Shown: positions 22,501 to 35,304 of the stretch, piece after piece
Numbering within the stretch: position 1 is the first letter of the stretch
Layout of the letters: each line of letters begins with the position of its first letter
Program-made: the position numbers and the translations under genes
Notes under the pieces: model-generated
What the model was told of the DNA's origin: nothing
Database searches by the model: none
What the model saw: only the letters and a program-made list of their open reading frames with translations
DNA from: Hexactinellida sp. DTS-2022
Taxonomy: Eukaryota; Porifera; Hexactinellida
Direction of reading: 5' to 3'
NCBI GenBank assembly: GCA_028753945.1
Contig: JAPNXP010000014.1
Coordinates: 2,108,001 to 2,172,000 of the forward strand
Length of the DNA: 64,000 bases

Positions 22501-23212
22501 ACAAGTCTATATTATGACAAATTTATGAGTCGATTAATAATAGGGGAATATCGATGTAACCGAAAGTGGTTCAAAGCAAATTCCATACACGTGTAATACG
22601 GATTACATTACAAGAATTACGGCGTGGTACGTATCCAAGGAAAGACGTATTAAACAACTAAGGATGCTTCACATGAGTTATACAGCTCAATTAGAGTCTA
22701 TAGGTAGAACGAATTTGTTCTGCTGCTAGTAAACACATTGAAATGTTAATAGGAAATGGAAACAAGGAGACTACAGCCTCAAATAAAGTTTACGCATATT
22801 CTATCAGCTCACCTTGGAAAGGACAGACATTTCAAGCTGTCTGATATGTCTGAGGCCGGTCTCTTCAGGGATTAGCAGGTACAGAGATGAACAGACGTAG
22901 GCATAATCGTAGCGTCCCTCAACCAAAGCAAACCCTTCGAGCTGTTCGCGGAAATTATCCTCCATGAAATTGTAGAGGTGTTCACTCATTGGATAGTCGC
23001 GCCGTAACCTAGACAAGGATCAGAATTTATAGGTAAAAGCCAACTCAGCTAAAAGCGAAACAAAAACAAACCAAACCAAACAAAATGACACAGTAAATGA
23101 ATAAGCTGATCGATGGAAGTAAACACAAACTAGTAACATACCTGATACTCCGATTGTGAATCCAGCAGGACAGAGGTGAATGTGGGAACCGTTGAGAAGC
23201 GAATCTAAACAT
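19561..23212 (-). pseudogene. PARP-type ART, array gene 4 (broken in exon 3)
   Basis: Exons 23142-23212, 22813-23008, 22028-22248, shortened 21581-21804, and 19561-20184. It has the same deletion junction as genes 2 and 7. Exon 3 keeps 'ttagccacacc' (Ala) like unit 0, where units 1, 3, 5 and 6 read 'ttagacacacc' (Ser). Confidence 0.7.
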
Positions 23213-23293
23213 TCGCCCCTAAGGAGGAGTCCTTAACGACTCCTGCTCCAGTCACCCACATCCAGCCAGAACTGTCAAAAGGAAGGCCTGCAC
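23152..23293 (-). repeat. 142-bp element, copy a of unit 4
   Basis: Supplies the leader and ATG of gene 4. Confidence 0.8.
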
Positions 23294-23872
23294 ATAGGAT
23301 CTCTCCAGAGAATCCAGTTCAGCAGTTTGTGTCTTGATCAACAGATCCTGTTGGATTATCTTTGTTGCATGTATGCTAAGCATACACTCCTGTTCCCTGA
23401 GCTGCTGGTCCTGGGACAATTGTCGCAGTGTCAAGTCATGGAATTTGATCTCGAGGAAATCTTTGATCCTGGCTTCAGATAGTAAAGTTCTTTCTTCAGA
23501 ATCGTGGTTAAATTTCTGCAGCAGATCGTCAAAATTGTCCTGAGGAGTGATGTGAGTCAAAGATAGAGTAACCAGAGTGAACGAGTCGCTGGGTGTACCA
23601 GGAATAAGAGGCTGAGTGGGTGGTGGTGTTGAAGGCGAGACAATACACTCGTCAACAGAGTTAGAAGAAGAGAAGAGCGTCAACACATTGACATTTCTCT
23701 CAATAAGCTCAACCGGTTCAATTGGCACTTGTTCAGGGCACAATTCACAAGGCGGAGTTGGAATCCTACAAGGCACGTTCACATCTCCCTCCCGGGAACA
23801 ACAGGAGCAAAAAGACTTCATCTTACGTTGCGTTATTGAGTAGATATGCTTCAGCAAAAGTACACTACGCAT
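23252..23872 (-). CDS. Small coiled-coil protein, short form (unit 4)
   Basis: 206 codons, same as units 0 and 1; ends in element copy a (23152-23293). Confidence 0.55.
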   Translation of the reverse strand: MRSVLLLKHIYSITQRKMKSFCSCCSREGDVNVPCRIPTPPCELCPEQVPIEPVELIERNVNVLTLFSSSNSVDECIVSPSTPPPTQPLIPGTPSDSFTLVTLSLTHITPQDNFDDLLQKFNHDSEERTLLSEARIKDFLEIKFHDLTLRQLSQDQQLREQECMLSIHATKIIQQDLLIKTQTAELDSLERSYVQAFLLTVLAGCG

Positions 23873-24105
23873 AAATTAACTAATTGACAATTTGAGAGCC
23901 TTCAACATAAAAAATAAAAAGCAAACCAAGGAGCAATGTTGGCAAGTGGTGTGTGACCGGGTTAAAACAGGCAAGTGATGCAAGACGCATTTGTTAGAAT
24001 AGAACCAACAATACAACAACAACAACAAAACCTACATGCAAAACAACTAAATAATGTTGAAAAAGATACCGATATAAGAGTTGAATAAGTGAAGTGACAC
24101 CATCA

Positions 24106-24247
24106 GATTGAGAATCCAGCAGGACAGAGGTGAATGTGGGAACCGTTGAGAAGCGAATCTAAACATTCGCCCCTAAGGAGGAGTCCTTAACGACTCCTGC
24201 TCCAGTCACCCACATCCAGCCAGAACTGTCAAAAGGAAGGCCTGCAC
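24106..24247 (-). repeat. 142-bp element, copy b of unit 4
   Basis: Follows catalytic exon 24319-24942. Confidence 0.8.
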
Positions 24248-24318
24248 GTAAACTAGAAACAGAATCGAGATAAATCCAAGTAAACGTATGATAGCGCAAC
24301 TAAAATAGCATGGCTTAC

Positions 24319-27300
24319 CTAAGCGTAAGTGATCAGGTAAGTTGGGTTGACACGCTCGTTGGTGTACATTACATACAGTCCACCACCAGACGGATGCCAA
24401 CCATACACCGTGTCGTACCTCTCTAATATAAAACGCGCATGATGTTCGGGTACAAGTGGAGGCATTAGAAGAGTTTTATCAGGTTCCATAGTTACTACGT
24501 TACCGGCAATGATTTGAAAAACTAGAATCTGTCGGAAGTTACTTCGTGGAACCAGATAACTGTACTCGTTGGACAGTGTGATATTCTCAGCGAAGTAATT
24601 TCCTCTGCCCCACAGCCCATCTCGTGAATATCGGAAATCAAGCCCCTCCAAACAACTGTAGATCTGCTCAGGAACAACGTTGGTCGTTCCATGATATACT
24701 GTTTTCTCGTTAGCAGGCTTCTCCAATGCATGGAATCGAGCAAGACACTGTTGATACTTCAACCACAAGTATTTATTCTGAATTCGCACAACTTTGAGAG
24801 CATTGTAACGCGAGGATCTGAAGGGAAAAGTAGCTTGCTCCCACTCCTCAGAACCCGGCACCACCTCGTCCAGTATAAGCCATTCCTCATTGTTGTGCGC
24901 AACCCAATGAGAGGGCATCGTTATCTCGACATCTGGAAATGACTAAACGAAAGAAAGAAAATAGAAAATTACAGCTGTGACGACTGAACTATTCATATAT
25001 AGTACAAATATACAAACATATACTATATAGTACATAGTATATAGTAGCTACGTGCAGTTCGGTCTCGGACGGATTGCGGCGGATCACACCATGACAAAGG
25101 TCGCTTTCCCGACCTATGTATGCTTGTCTTGTGTCAGGAAGTACACAACACAAGTAACGGATAAAAATGGGAAGAGGTATGCCCAAATATGTGATTTTAT
25201 GACCATTTTGTCGAGGAAAACAAGAGATCGTTGTTAGCGTGTAAAATTACCCCCTTTAGGCAAATTTGCACATTTCTAGAGCATATTGTCTTTCCTATTA
25301 CTTCGGGACACGCACATACAGACGCATTTTTTAAAAAGCAATTAACTTGTTAATACATATGATGTATTGAAATATAAGAATTGATGGCATAATCCTATAT
25401 TAATAAATTTACGATTTCATAGGGTTCAAGCGTGATTAATAGTGGCAACTTTGAACCTAATAATCAGCAAATTAGCGTGAATTTAAAACCCGTTAAGGTC
25501 TTAGATCTAAATTACATTTCTGCATTATAGGAATTCTAAAGTTTTTGTTACCAATACTTTAATCTTCCTTTGGGACAAAAAATGCTAAAGGTCCCGTCTA
25601 TAAACCACAACAGAAGAGGCCAAGTGTGCGCAGAAGAAATTGACTGCAGTAGAAACGTGGTACACAATAATAATTAGTCTTAAAAGTGTAAAAATGGAGG
25701 ATCATTTTTAATTAATGCCGCAATGAACTACGAATAAGCCGTAAATAGTACGCTGAATCAGTGAATATCACAACAAATTAATCTAACCAAGGATACACCA
25801 AGAGCTAATTAGTTAAGGGTACGCCAAATAGGTTAATAGAGCTCAGAATAGACTAAGTGTACGCCGAATAGATTAATTGTACGCCAAATAGGTTAATGGT
25901 AAGCAGAAGGTTTCAACCTATTGTTAATCAGTTCATTTTTTAGTGTACCTTTGAATCAGTGAAATTGAGTGAATAGCTTTTCATTTGATTTCATTCAACT
26001 AATTTCATTCTTTTCATTCATTAATATCTGCGTATATATCCCTTTTAACCTAACCTGTTTTGAACAGGTTTGCGATAAAAATTATCCAAATTCGAAGTTC
26101 AAAAATCGGGCCACGATATGCACATTAATCAACAACCAGACACCCAGCCTGAAAGTCTCAGAGCACTGGCACTCACGGTCTAGCCGGTGTTATCATCACG
26201 GAGGAAACAAAAGCCAAGGCACTGAAGGCACTAATTTCAATACAGGGCCACTCTACTACGATAGTTGAGTCGGTACAGTGTAAAATCGGGAAAATATCAT
26301 CAAATGACACACACTTACATTACTCCTAACACACTCACTTTTTGTCGAGGGATATTACGGGTGGATAAAACAGCATCTCCAAGCAAATCACCCAGCTTAG
26401 ACACACCTGCATCAATATCATGCTGAAGGAAGCCTTCCACTTCGATTAGATCCGGGTAGACTCTTATCTTCACAGCAAACAACTTCTCCATGGAGATTAC
26501 TATTTTCCGCTTTGTCCTGCACTGTAAAATATTAAAGCCGCATCGAGTAATTAATAGGCGAGTCTGTAATGAGTGGTGGAATACTTCCGCGAGTTGGAGG
26601 GTAGACCTGGCATCGCCAACGAGCTGAGGGGTGGACTGGAGCTTGTATTTCCGTATTAGGTCACACGAATCCACCTCGAAAAGAATCGCTACCAGAATGT
26701 TTCTCTCGCTAAGATACTTCAAATAGCTCGGCATCAGGAGGAAGATAAAATTGGGGAAGAGAATTGAGGTTATCTGCTCACTGTAGGAATGCATGTTTGC
26801 ACGGATTTTCATGCATTCCATCCAGTCAACCTCTTGGCTTATTACAAGCTCACCAACCAGGCGGTGGGTAGTGTGCAGCGGGTCAATTATGCGCAACTGC
26901 GCGGGGTATACCATCAAGTACATCTCCATTGGTCTGAAAAAGAAAAATATAACTGATACTGCATTCAATAGTCATAGGGGAAGCCAAATGCTAACCAAAC
27001 ATAATCAATGTTAAAATAAGTGGTAGTTATAATTGAGCAGAAAAGTTACAATTTATGTGGAATACAGGGCTCGAGGAAAAACATGGAGAGGGGAAACAGA
27101 TTGCTGATGCAGAGAAATATTATATCGTGTAAACGGAATAAAAAAAACACACTTACTTCTTCAATGGGAAACGGTAGAATGTCTGTCGAACTTTAGCAAA
27201 AACAACAGTTAGCGCCTCAGTTAACCCCAACACACGTAGGCATTCGCTTTCTACATCGATAATAAAGCTCATAGAGCCATGCGACAAATACGGCTCGCAA

Positions 27301-28137
27301 GCGGCAGCGATGCATTCATTAGCAGTCGCCAACAGTATCAAGTCCCCTTTCGTCACAAGGAGAACTTCCTCAGAGATCTACATTGGACACAATTCAAAAC
27401 ACTGGAAAAACAAAAAACTGGAAGCATCAGATAATTCCTATGTTGATTAATACGCGTATGGCGTTTACACGTAGTATACGGAATGCGCTATATCGGCTAT
27501 CCATCATTACGTATATATTATACGCTAGATCTATAGTCAACCAGGGATGTTTTCCAACTAAATTCAGTAGCATATTGTTGAAACTTATTGTAAACACAAG
27601 ATGCTAGCAAATAATCCAATTTGTACAATACAAGTCTATATTATGACAAATTTATGAGTCGATTAATAATAGGGGAATATCGATGTAACCGAAAGTGGTT
27701 CAAAGCAAATTCCATACACGTGTAATACGGATTACATTACAAGAATTACGGCGTGGTACGTATCCAAGGAAAGACGTATTAAACAACTAAGGATGCTTCA
27801 CATGAGTTATACAGCTCAATTAGAGTCTATAGGTAGAACGAATTTGTTCTGCTGCTAGTAAACACATTGAAATGTTAATAGGAAATGGAAACAAGGAGAC
27901 TACAGCCTCAAATAAAGTTTACGCATATTCTATCAGCTCACCTTGGAAAGGACAGACATTTCAAGCTGTCTGATATGTCTGAGGCCGGTCTCTTCAGGGA
28001 TTAGCAGGTACAGAGATGAACAGACGTAGGCATAATCGTAGCGTCCCTCAACCAAAGCAAACCCTTCGAGCTGTTCGCGGAAATTATCCTCCATGAAATT
28101 GTAGAGGTGTTCACTCATTGGATAGTCGCGCCGTAAC
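24319..28137 (-). CDS. PARP-type ART, array gene 5 (intact, C-type 5' end)
   Basis: Exons 27942-28137, 27157-27377, 26339-26933 and 24319-24942. Same predicted 545-residue product as gene 3, with the start again formed at the leader junction or at the internal Met. No change seen in the H-Y-L residues. Confidence 0.7.
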
Positions 28138-28591
28138 CTAGACAAGGATCAGAATTTATAGGTAAAAGCCAACTCAGCTAAAAGCGAAACAAAAACAAAA
28201 CAAACCAAACAAAATGTAAAAACAACAACAACCGTAATTCAACAACTCACATTAATCAACAAACTCCAGCTGTTAAGATGCGTTGGGACAGGGTTCTCTC
28301 GAGAAGGAAATAGTATACTAATTAGAAGTATTTAGTGTTGAGAGTTGTGTTTGCCCTAGTGTATAGGTTGTGTAAGGCAAATTAGACAGAGAAACACGTT
28401 TAATTATCGGGAGGAAGGCTCAACGTTCCCTGCCATTGCTAGACACATGTAACACTTGGAACGGGAGTAGTGCAAAAAATGGATACCTGAGACAGAATGT
28501 GGGTGTGTGTGTGAAGGACATACGTATATATAAGTGTAACAAAAAATAAACACATCACAGTACAAATGTCAAATTATATAATAAGTAAGGC

Positions 28592-29350
28592 CTATTTCGA
28601 AGAGAAGCTAGGTTTAATCTTCCCACTTCGCAAACGCATCGAAGCAAAACCAGACTCTGGCTCATCAGGCGAGGAAACTACTATGACAGGTTCATTACGA
28701 TTATCCACATCACTAATCGTCTCACCGGGTGAAACAGAAATCGTGGAGGATAGGGTACTCTTCAGAGAATCCAGTTCAGCAGTTTGTGTCTTGATCATCA
28801 GATCCTGTTGGTTTATCTTTGTTGCATGTATGCTAAGCATACACTCCTGTTCCCTGAGCTGCTGGTCCTGGGACAATTGTCGCAGTGTCAAGTCATGGAA
28901 TTTGATCTCGAGGAAATCTTTGATCCTGGCTTCAGATAGTAAAGTTCTTTCTTCAGAATCGTGGTTAAATTTCTGCAGCAGATCGTCAAAATTGTCCTGA
29001 GGAGTGATGTGAGTCAAAGATAGAGTAACCAAAGTGAACGAGTCGCTGGGTGTACCAGGAATAAGAGGCTGAGTGGGTGGTGGTGTTGAAGGCGAGACAA
29101 TACACTCGTCAACAGAGTTAGAAGAAGAGAAGAGCGTCAACACATTGACATTTCTCTCAATAAGCTCAACCGGTTCAATTGGCACTTGTTCAGGGCACAA
29201 TTCACAAGGCGGAGTTGGAATCCTACAAGGCGGAGTTGGAATCCTACAAGGCACGTTCACATCTCCCTCCCGGGAACAACAGGAGCAAAAAGACTTCATC
29301 TTACGTTGCGTTATTGAGTAGATATGCTTCAGCAAAAGTACACTACGCAT
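28592..29350 (-). CDS. Small coiled-coil protein, long form (unit 5)
   Basis: 252 codons, identical in plan to unit 3 including the CRIPTPP duplication. Confidence 0.6.
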   Translation of the reverse strand: MRSVLLLKHIYSITQRKMKSFCSCCSREGDVNVPCRIPTPPCRIPTPPCELCPEQVPIEPVELIERNVNVLTLFSSSNSVDECIVSPSTPPPTQPLIPGTPSDSFTLVTLSLTHITPQDNFDDLLQKFNHDSEERTLLSEARIKDFLEIKFHDLTLRQLSQDQQLREQECMLSIHATKINQQDLMIKTQTAELDSLKSTLSSTISVSPGETISDVDNRNEPVIVVSSPDEPESGFASMRLRSGKIKPSFSSK

Positions 29351-29490
29351 AAATTAACTAATTGACAATTTGAGAGCCTTCAACATAAAAAATAAAAAGC
29401 AAACCAAGGAGCAATGTTGGCAAGTGGTGTGTGACCGGGTTAAAACAGGCAAGTGATGCAAGACGCATTTGTTAGAATAGAACCAACAAT

Positions 29491-29521
<31 letters not shown>

Positions 29522-29598
29522 AACCTACATGCAAAACAACTAAATAATGTTGAAAAAGATACCGATATAAGAGTTGAATAAGTGAAGTGACACCATCA

Positions 29599-29740
29599 GA
29601 TTGAGAATCCAGCAGGACAGAGGTGAATGTGGGAACCGTTGAGAAGCGAATCTAAACATTCGCCCCTAAGGAGGAGTCCTTAACGACTCCTGCTCCAGTC
29701 ACCCACATCCAGCCAGAACTGTCAAAAGGAAGGCCTGCAC
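29599..29740 (-). repeat. 142-bp element, copy b of unit 5
   Basis: The only copy in this C-type unit. Confidence 0.8.
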
Positions 29741-29811
29741 GTAAACTAGAAACAGAATCGAGATAAATCCAAGTAAACGTATGATAGCGCAACTAAAATA
29801 GCATGGCTTAC

Positions 29812-32800
29812 CTAAGCGTAAGTTATCAGGTAAGTTGGGTTGACACGCTCGTTGGTGTACATTACATACAGTCCACCACCAGACGGATGCCAACCATACA
29901 CCGTGTCGTACCTCTCTAATATAAAACGCGCATGATGTTCGGGTACAAGTGGAGGCATTAGAAGAGTTTTATCAGGTTCCATAGTTACTACGTTACCGGC
30001 AATGATTTGAAAAACTAGAATCTGTCGGAAGTTACTTCGTGGAACCAGATAACTGTACTCGTTGGACAGTGTGATATTCTCAGCGAAGTAATTTCCTCTG
30101 CCCCACAGCCCATCTCGTGAATATCGGAAATCAAGCCCCTCCAAACAACTGTAGATCTGCTCAGGAACAACGTTGGTCGTTCCATGATATACTGTTTTCT
30201 CGTTAGCAGGCTTCTCCAATGCATGGAATCGAGCAAGACACTGTTGATACTTCAACCACAAGTATTTATTCTGAATTCGCACAACTTTGAGAGCATTGTA
30301 ACGCGAGGATCTGAAGGGAAAAGTAGCTTGCTCCCACTCCTCAGAACCCGGCACCACCTCGTCCAGTATAAGCCATTCCTCATTGTTGTGCGCAACCCAA
30401 TGAGAGGGCATCGTTATCTCGACATCTGGAAATGACTAAACGAAAGAAAGAAAATAGAAAATTACAGCTGTGACGACTGAACTATTCATATATAGTACAA
30501 ATATACAAACATATACTATATAGTACATAGTATATAGTAGCTACGTGCAGTTCGGTCTCGGTCGGATTGCGGCGGATCACACCATGACAAAGGTCGCTTT
30601 CCCGACCTATGTATGCTTGTCTTGTGTCAGGAAGTACACAACACAAGTAACGGATAAAAATGGGAAGAGGTATGCCCAAATATGTGATTTTATGACCATT
30701 TTGTCGAGGAAAACAAGAGATCGTTGTTAGCGTGTAAAATTACCCCCTTTAGGCAAATTTGCACATTTCTAGAGCATATTGTCTTTCCTATTACTTCGGG
30801 ACACGCACATACAGACGCATTTTTTAAAAAGCAATTAACTTGTTAATACATATGATGTATTGAAATATAAGAATTGATGGCATAATCCTATATTAATAAA
30901 TTTACGATTTCATAGGGTTCAAGCGTGATTAATAGTGGCAACTTTGAACCTAATAATCAGCAAATTAGCGTGAATTTAAAACCCGTTAAGGTCTTAGATC
31001 TAAATTACATTTCTGCATTATAGGAATTCTAAAGTTTTTGTTACCAATACTTTAATCTTCCTTTGGGACAAAAAATGCTAAAGGTCCCGTCTATAAACCA
31101 CAACAGAAGAGGCCAAGTGTGCGCAGAAGAAATTGACTGCAGTAGAAACGTGGTACACAATAATAATTAGTCTTAAAAGTGTAAAAATGGAGGATCATTT
31201 TTAATTAATGCCGCAATGAACTACGAATAAGCCGTAAATAGTACGCTGAATCAGTGAATATCACAACAAATTAATCTAACCAAGGATACACCAAGAGCTA
31301 ATTAGTTAAGGGTACGCCAAATAGGTTAATAGAGCTCAGAATAGACTAAGTGTACGCCGAATAGATTAATTGTACGCCAAATAGGTTAATGGTAAGCAGA
31401 AGGTTTCAACCTATTGTTAATCAGTTCATTTTTTAGTGTACCTTTGAATCAGTGAAATTGAGTGAATAGCTTTTCATTTGATTTCATTCAACTAATTTCA
31501 TTCTTTTCATTCATTAATATCTGCGTATATATCCCTTTTAACCTAACCTGTTTTGAACAGGTTTGCGATAAAAATTATCCAAATTCGAAGTTCAAAAATC
31601 GGGCCACGATATGCACATTAATCAACAACCAGACACCCAGCCTGAAAGTCTCAGAGCACTGGCACTCACGGTCTAGCCGGTGTTATCATCACGGAGGAAA
31701 CAAAAGCCAAGGCACTGAAGGCACTAATTTCAATACAGGGCCACTCTACTACGATAGTTGAGTCGGTACAGTGTAAAATCGGGAAAATATCATCAAATGA
31801 CACACACTTACATTACTCCTAACACACTCACTTTTTGTCGAGGGATATTACGGGTGGATAAAACAGCATCTCCAAGCAAATCACCCAGCTTAGACACACC
31901 TGCATCAATATCATGCTGAAGGAAGCCTTCCACTTCGATTAGATCCGGGTAGACTCTTATCTTCACAGCAAACAACTTCTCCATGGAGATTACTATTTTC
32001 CGCTTTGTCCTGCACTGTAAAATATTAAAGCCGCATCGAGTAATTAATAGGCGAGTCTGTAATGAGTGGTGGAATACTTCCGCGAGTTGGAGGGTAGACC
32101 TGGCATCGCCAACGAGCTGAGGGGTGGACTGGAGCTTGTATTTCCGTATTAGGTCACACGAATCCACCTCGAAAAGAATCGCTACCAGAATGTTTCTCTC
32201 GCTAAGATACTTCAAATAGCTCGGCATCAGGAGGAAGATAAAATTGGGGAAGAGAATTGAGGTTATCTGCTCACTGTAGGAATGCATGTTTGCACGGATT
32301 TTCATGCATTCCATCCAGTCAACCTCTTGGCTTATTACAAGCTCACCAACCAGGCGGTGGGTAGTGTGCAGCGGGTCAATTATGCGCAACTGCGCGGGGT
32401 ATACCATCAAGTACATCTCCATTGGTCTGAAAAAGAAAAATATAACTGATACTGCATTCAATAGTCATAGGGGAAGCCAAATGCTAACCAAACATAATCA
32501 ATGTTAAAATAAGTGGTAGTTATAATTGAGCAGAAAAGTTACAATTTATGTGGAATACAGGGCTCGAGGAAAAACATGGAGAGGGGAAACAGATTGCTGA
32601 TGCAGAGAAATATTATATCGTGTAAACGGATTAAAAAAAACACACTTACTTCTTCAATGGGAAACGGTAGAATGTCTGTCGAACTTTAGCAAAAACAACA
32701 GTTAGCGCCTCAGTTAACCCCAACACACGTAGGCATTCGCTTTCTACATCGATAATAAAGCTCATAGAGCCATGCGACAAATACGGCTCGCAAGCGGCAG

Positions 32801-33630
32801 CGATGCATTCATTAGCAGTCGCCAACAGTATCAAGTCCCCTTTCGTCACAAGGAGAACTTCCTCAGAGATCTACATTGGACACAATTCAAAACACTGGAA
32901 AAACAAAAAACTGGAAGCATCAGATAATTCCTATGTTGATTAATACGCGTATGGCGTTTACACGTAGTATACGGAATGCGCTATATCGGCTATCCATCAT
33001 TACGTATATATTATACGCTAGATCTATAGTCAACCAGGGATGTTTTCCAACTAAATTCAGTAGCATATTGTTGAAACTTATTGTAAACACAAGATGCTAG
33101 CAAATAATCCAATTTGTACAATACAAGTCTATATTATGACAAATTTATGAGTCGATTAATAATAGGGGAATATCGATGTAACCGAAAGTGGTTCAAAGCA
33201 AATTCCATACACGTGTAATACGGATTACATTACAAGAATTACGGCGTGGTACGTATCCAAGGAAAGACGTATTAAACAACTAAGGATGCTTCACATGAGT
33301 TATACAGCTCAATTAGAGTCTATAGGTAGAACGAATTTGTTCTGCTGCTAGTAAACACATTGAAATGTTAATAGGAAATGGAAACAAGGAGACTACAGCC
33401 TCAAATAAAGTTTACGCATATTCTATCAGCTCACCTTGGAAAGGACAGACATTTCAAGCTGTCTGATATGTCTGAGGCCGGTCTCTTCAGGGATTAGCAG
33501 GTACAGAGATGAACAGACGTAGGCATAATCGTAGCGTCCCTCAACCAAAGCAAACCCTTCGAGCTGTTCGCGGAAATTATCCTCCATGAAATTGTAGAGG
33601 TGTTCACTCATTGGATAGTCGCGCCGTAAC
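29812..33630 (-). CDS. PARP-type ART, array gene 6 (intact, C-type 5' end)
   Basis: Exons 33435-33630, 32650-32870, 31832-32426 and 29812-30435. Same structure and product as genes 3 and 5; its catalytic exon lies in the neighbouring C unit. Confidence 0.7.
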
Positions 33631-34084
33631 CTAGACAAGGATCAGAATTTATAGGTAAAAGCCAACTCAGCTAAAAGCGAAACAAAAACAAAACAAACCA
33701 AACAAAATGTAAAAACAACAACAACCGTAATTCAACAACTCACATTAATCAACAAACTCCAGCTGTTAAGATGCGTTGGGACAGGGTTCTCTCGAGAAGG
33801 AAATAGTATACTAATTAGAAGTATTTAGTGTTGAGAGTTGTGTTTGCCCTAGTGTATAGGTTGTGTAAGGCAAATTAGACAGAGAAACACGTTTAATTAT
33901 CGGGAGGAAGGCTCAACGTTCCCTGCCATTGCTAGACACATGTAACACTTGGAACGGGAGTAGTGCAAAAAATGGATACCTGAGACAGAATGTGGGTGTG
34001 TGTGTGAAGGACATACGTATATATAAGTGTAACAAAAAATAAACACATCACAGTACAAATGTCAAATTATATAATAAGTAAGGC

Positions 34085-34843
34085 CTATTTCGAAGAGAAG
34101 CTAGGTTTAATCTTCCCACTTCGCAAACGCATCGAAGCAAAACCAGACTCTGGCTCATCAGGCGAGGAAACTACTATGACAGGTTCATTACGATTATCCA
34201 CATCACTAATCGTCTCACCGGGTGAAACAGAAATCGTGGAGGATAGGGTACTCTTCAGAGAATCCAGTTCAGCAGTTTGTGTCTTGATCATCAGATCCTG
34301 TTGGTTTATCTTTGTTGCATGTATGCTAAGCATACACTCCTGTTCCCTGAGCTGCTGGTCCTGGGACAATTGTCGCAGTGTCAAGTCATGGAATTTGATC
34401 TCGAGGAAATCTTTGATCCTGGCTTCAGATAGTAAAGTTCTTTCTTCAGAATCGTGGTTAAATTTCTGCAGCAGATCGTCAAAATTGTCCTGAGGAGTGA
34501 TGTGAGTCAAAGATAGAGTAACCAAAGTGAACGAGTCGCTGGGTGTACCAGGAATAAGAGGCTGAGTGGGTGGTGGTGTTGAAGGCGAGACAATACACTC
34601 GTCAACAGAGTTAGAAGAAGAGAAGAGCGTCAACACATTGACATTTCTCTCAATAAGCTCAACCGGTTCAATTGGCACTTGTTCAGGGCACAATTCACAA
34701 GGCGGAGTTGGAATCCTACAAGGCGGAGTTGGAATCCTACAAGGCACGTTCACATCTCCCTCCCGGGAACAACAGGAGCAAAAAGACTTCATCTTACGTT
34801 GCGTTATTGAGTAGATATGCTTCAGCAAAAGTACACTACGCAT
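34085..34843 (-). CDS. Small coiled-coil protein, long form (unit 6)
   Basis: 252 codons, identical in plan to units 3 and 5. Confidence 0.6.
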   Translation of the reverse strand: MRSVLLLKHIYSITQRKMKSFCSCCSREGDVNVPCRIPTPPCRIPTPPCELCPEQVPIEPVELIERNVNVLTLFSSSNSVDECIVSPSTPPPTQPLIPGTPSDSFTLVTLSLTHITPQDNFDDLLQKFNHDSEERTLLSEARIKDFLEIKFHDLTLRQLSQDQQLREQECMLSIHATKINQQDLMIKTQTAELDSLKSTLSSTISVSPGETISDVDNRNEPVIVVSSPDEPESGFASMRLRSGKIKPSFSSK

Positions 34844-34983
34844 AAATTAACTAATTGACAATTTGAGAGCCTTCAACATAAAAAATAAAAAGCAAACCAA
34901 GGAGCAATGTTGGCAAGTGGTGTGTGACCGGGTTAAAACAGGCAAGTGATGCAAGACGCATTTGTTAGAATAGAACCAACAAT

Positions 34984-35014
<31 letters not shown>

Positions 35015-35091
35015 AACCTACATGCAAAACAACTAAATAATGTTGAAAAAGATACCGATATAAGAGTTGAATAAGTGAAGTGACACCATCA

Positions 35092-35233
35092 GATTGAGAA
35101 TCCAGCAGGACAGAGGTGAATGTGGGAACCGTTGAGAAGCGAATCTAAACATTCGCCCCTAAGGAGGAGTCCTTAACGACTCCTGCTCCAGTCACCCACA
35201 TCCAGCCAGAACTGTCAAAAGGAAGGCCTGCAC
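35092..35233 (-). repeat. 142-bp element, copy b of unit 6
   Basis: The only copy in this C-type unit. Confidence 0.8.
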
Positions 35234-35304
35234 GTAAACTAGAAACAGAATCGAGATAAATCCAAGTAAACGTATGATAGCGCAACTAAAATAGCATGGC
35301 TTAC

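Larger units (their letters stand above)
21282..26039 (-). repeat. Array unit 4 (type B)
   Basis: Same structure as unit 2 with the same exon deletion junction. Confidence 0.9.
26040..31532 (-). repeat. Array unit 5 (type C)
   Basis: Same structure as unit 3. Confidence 0.9.
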
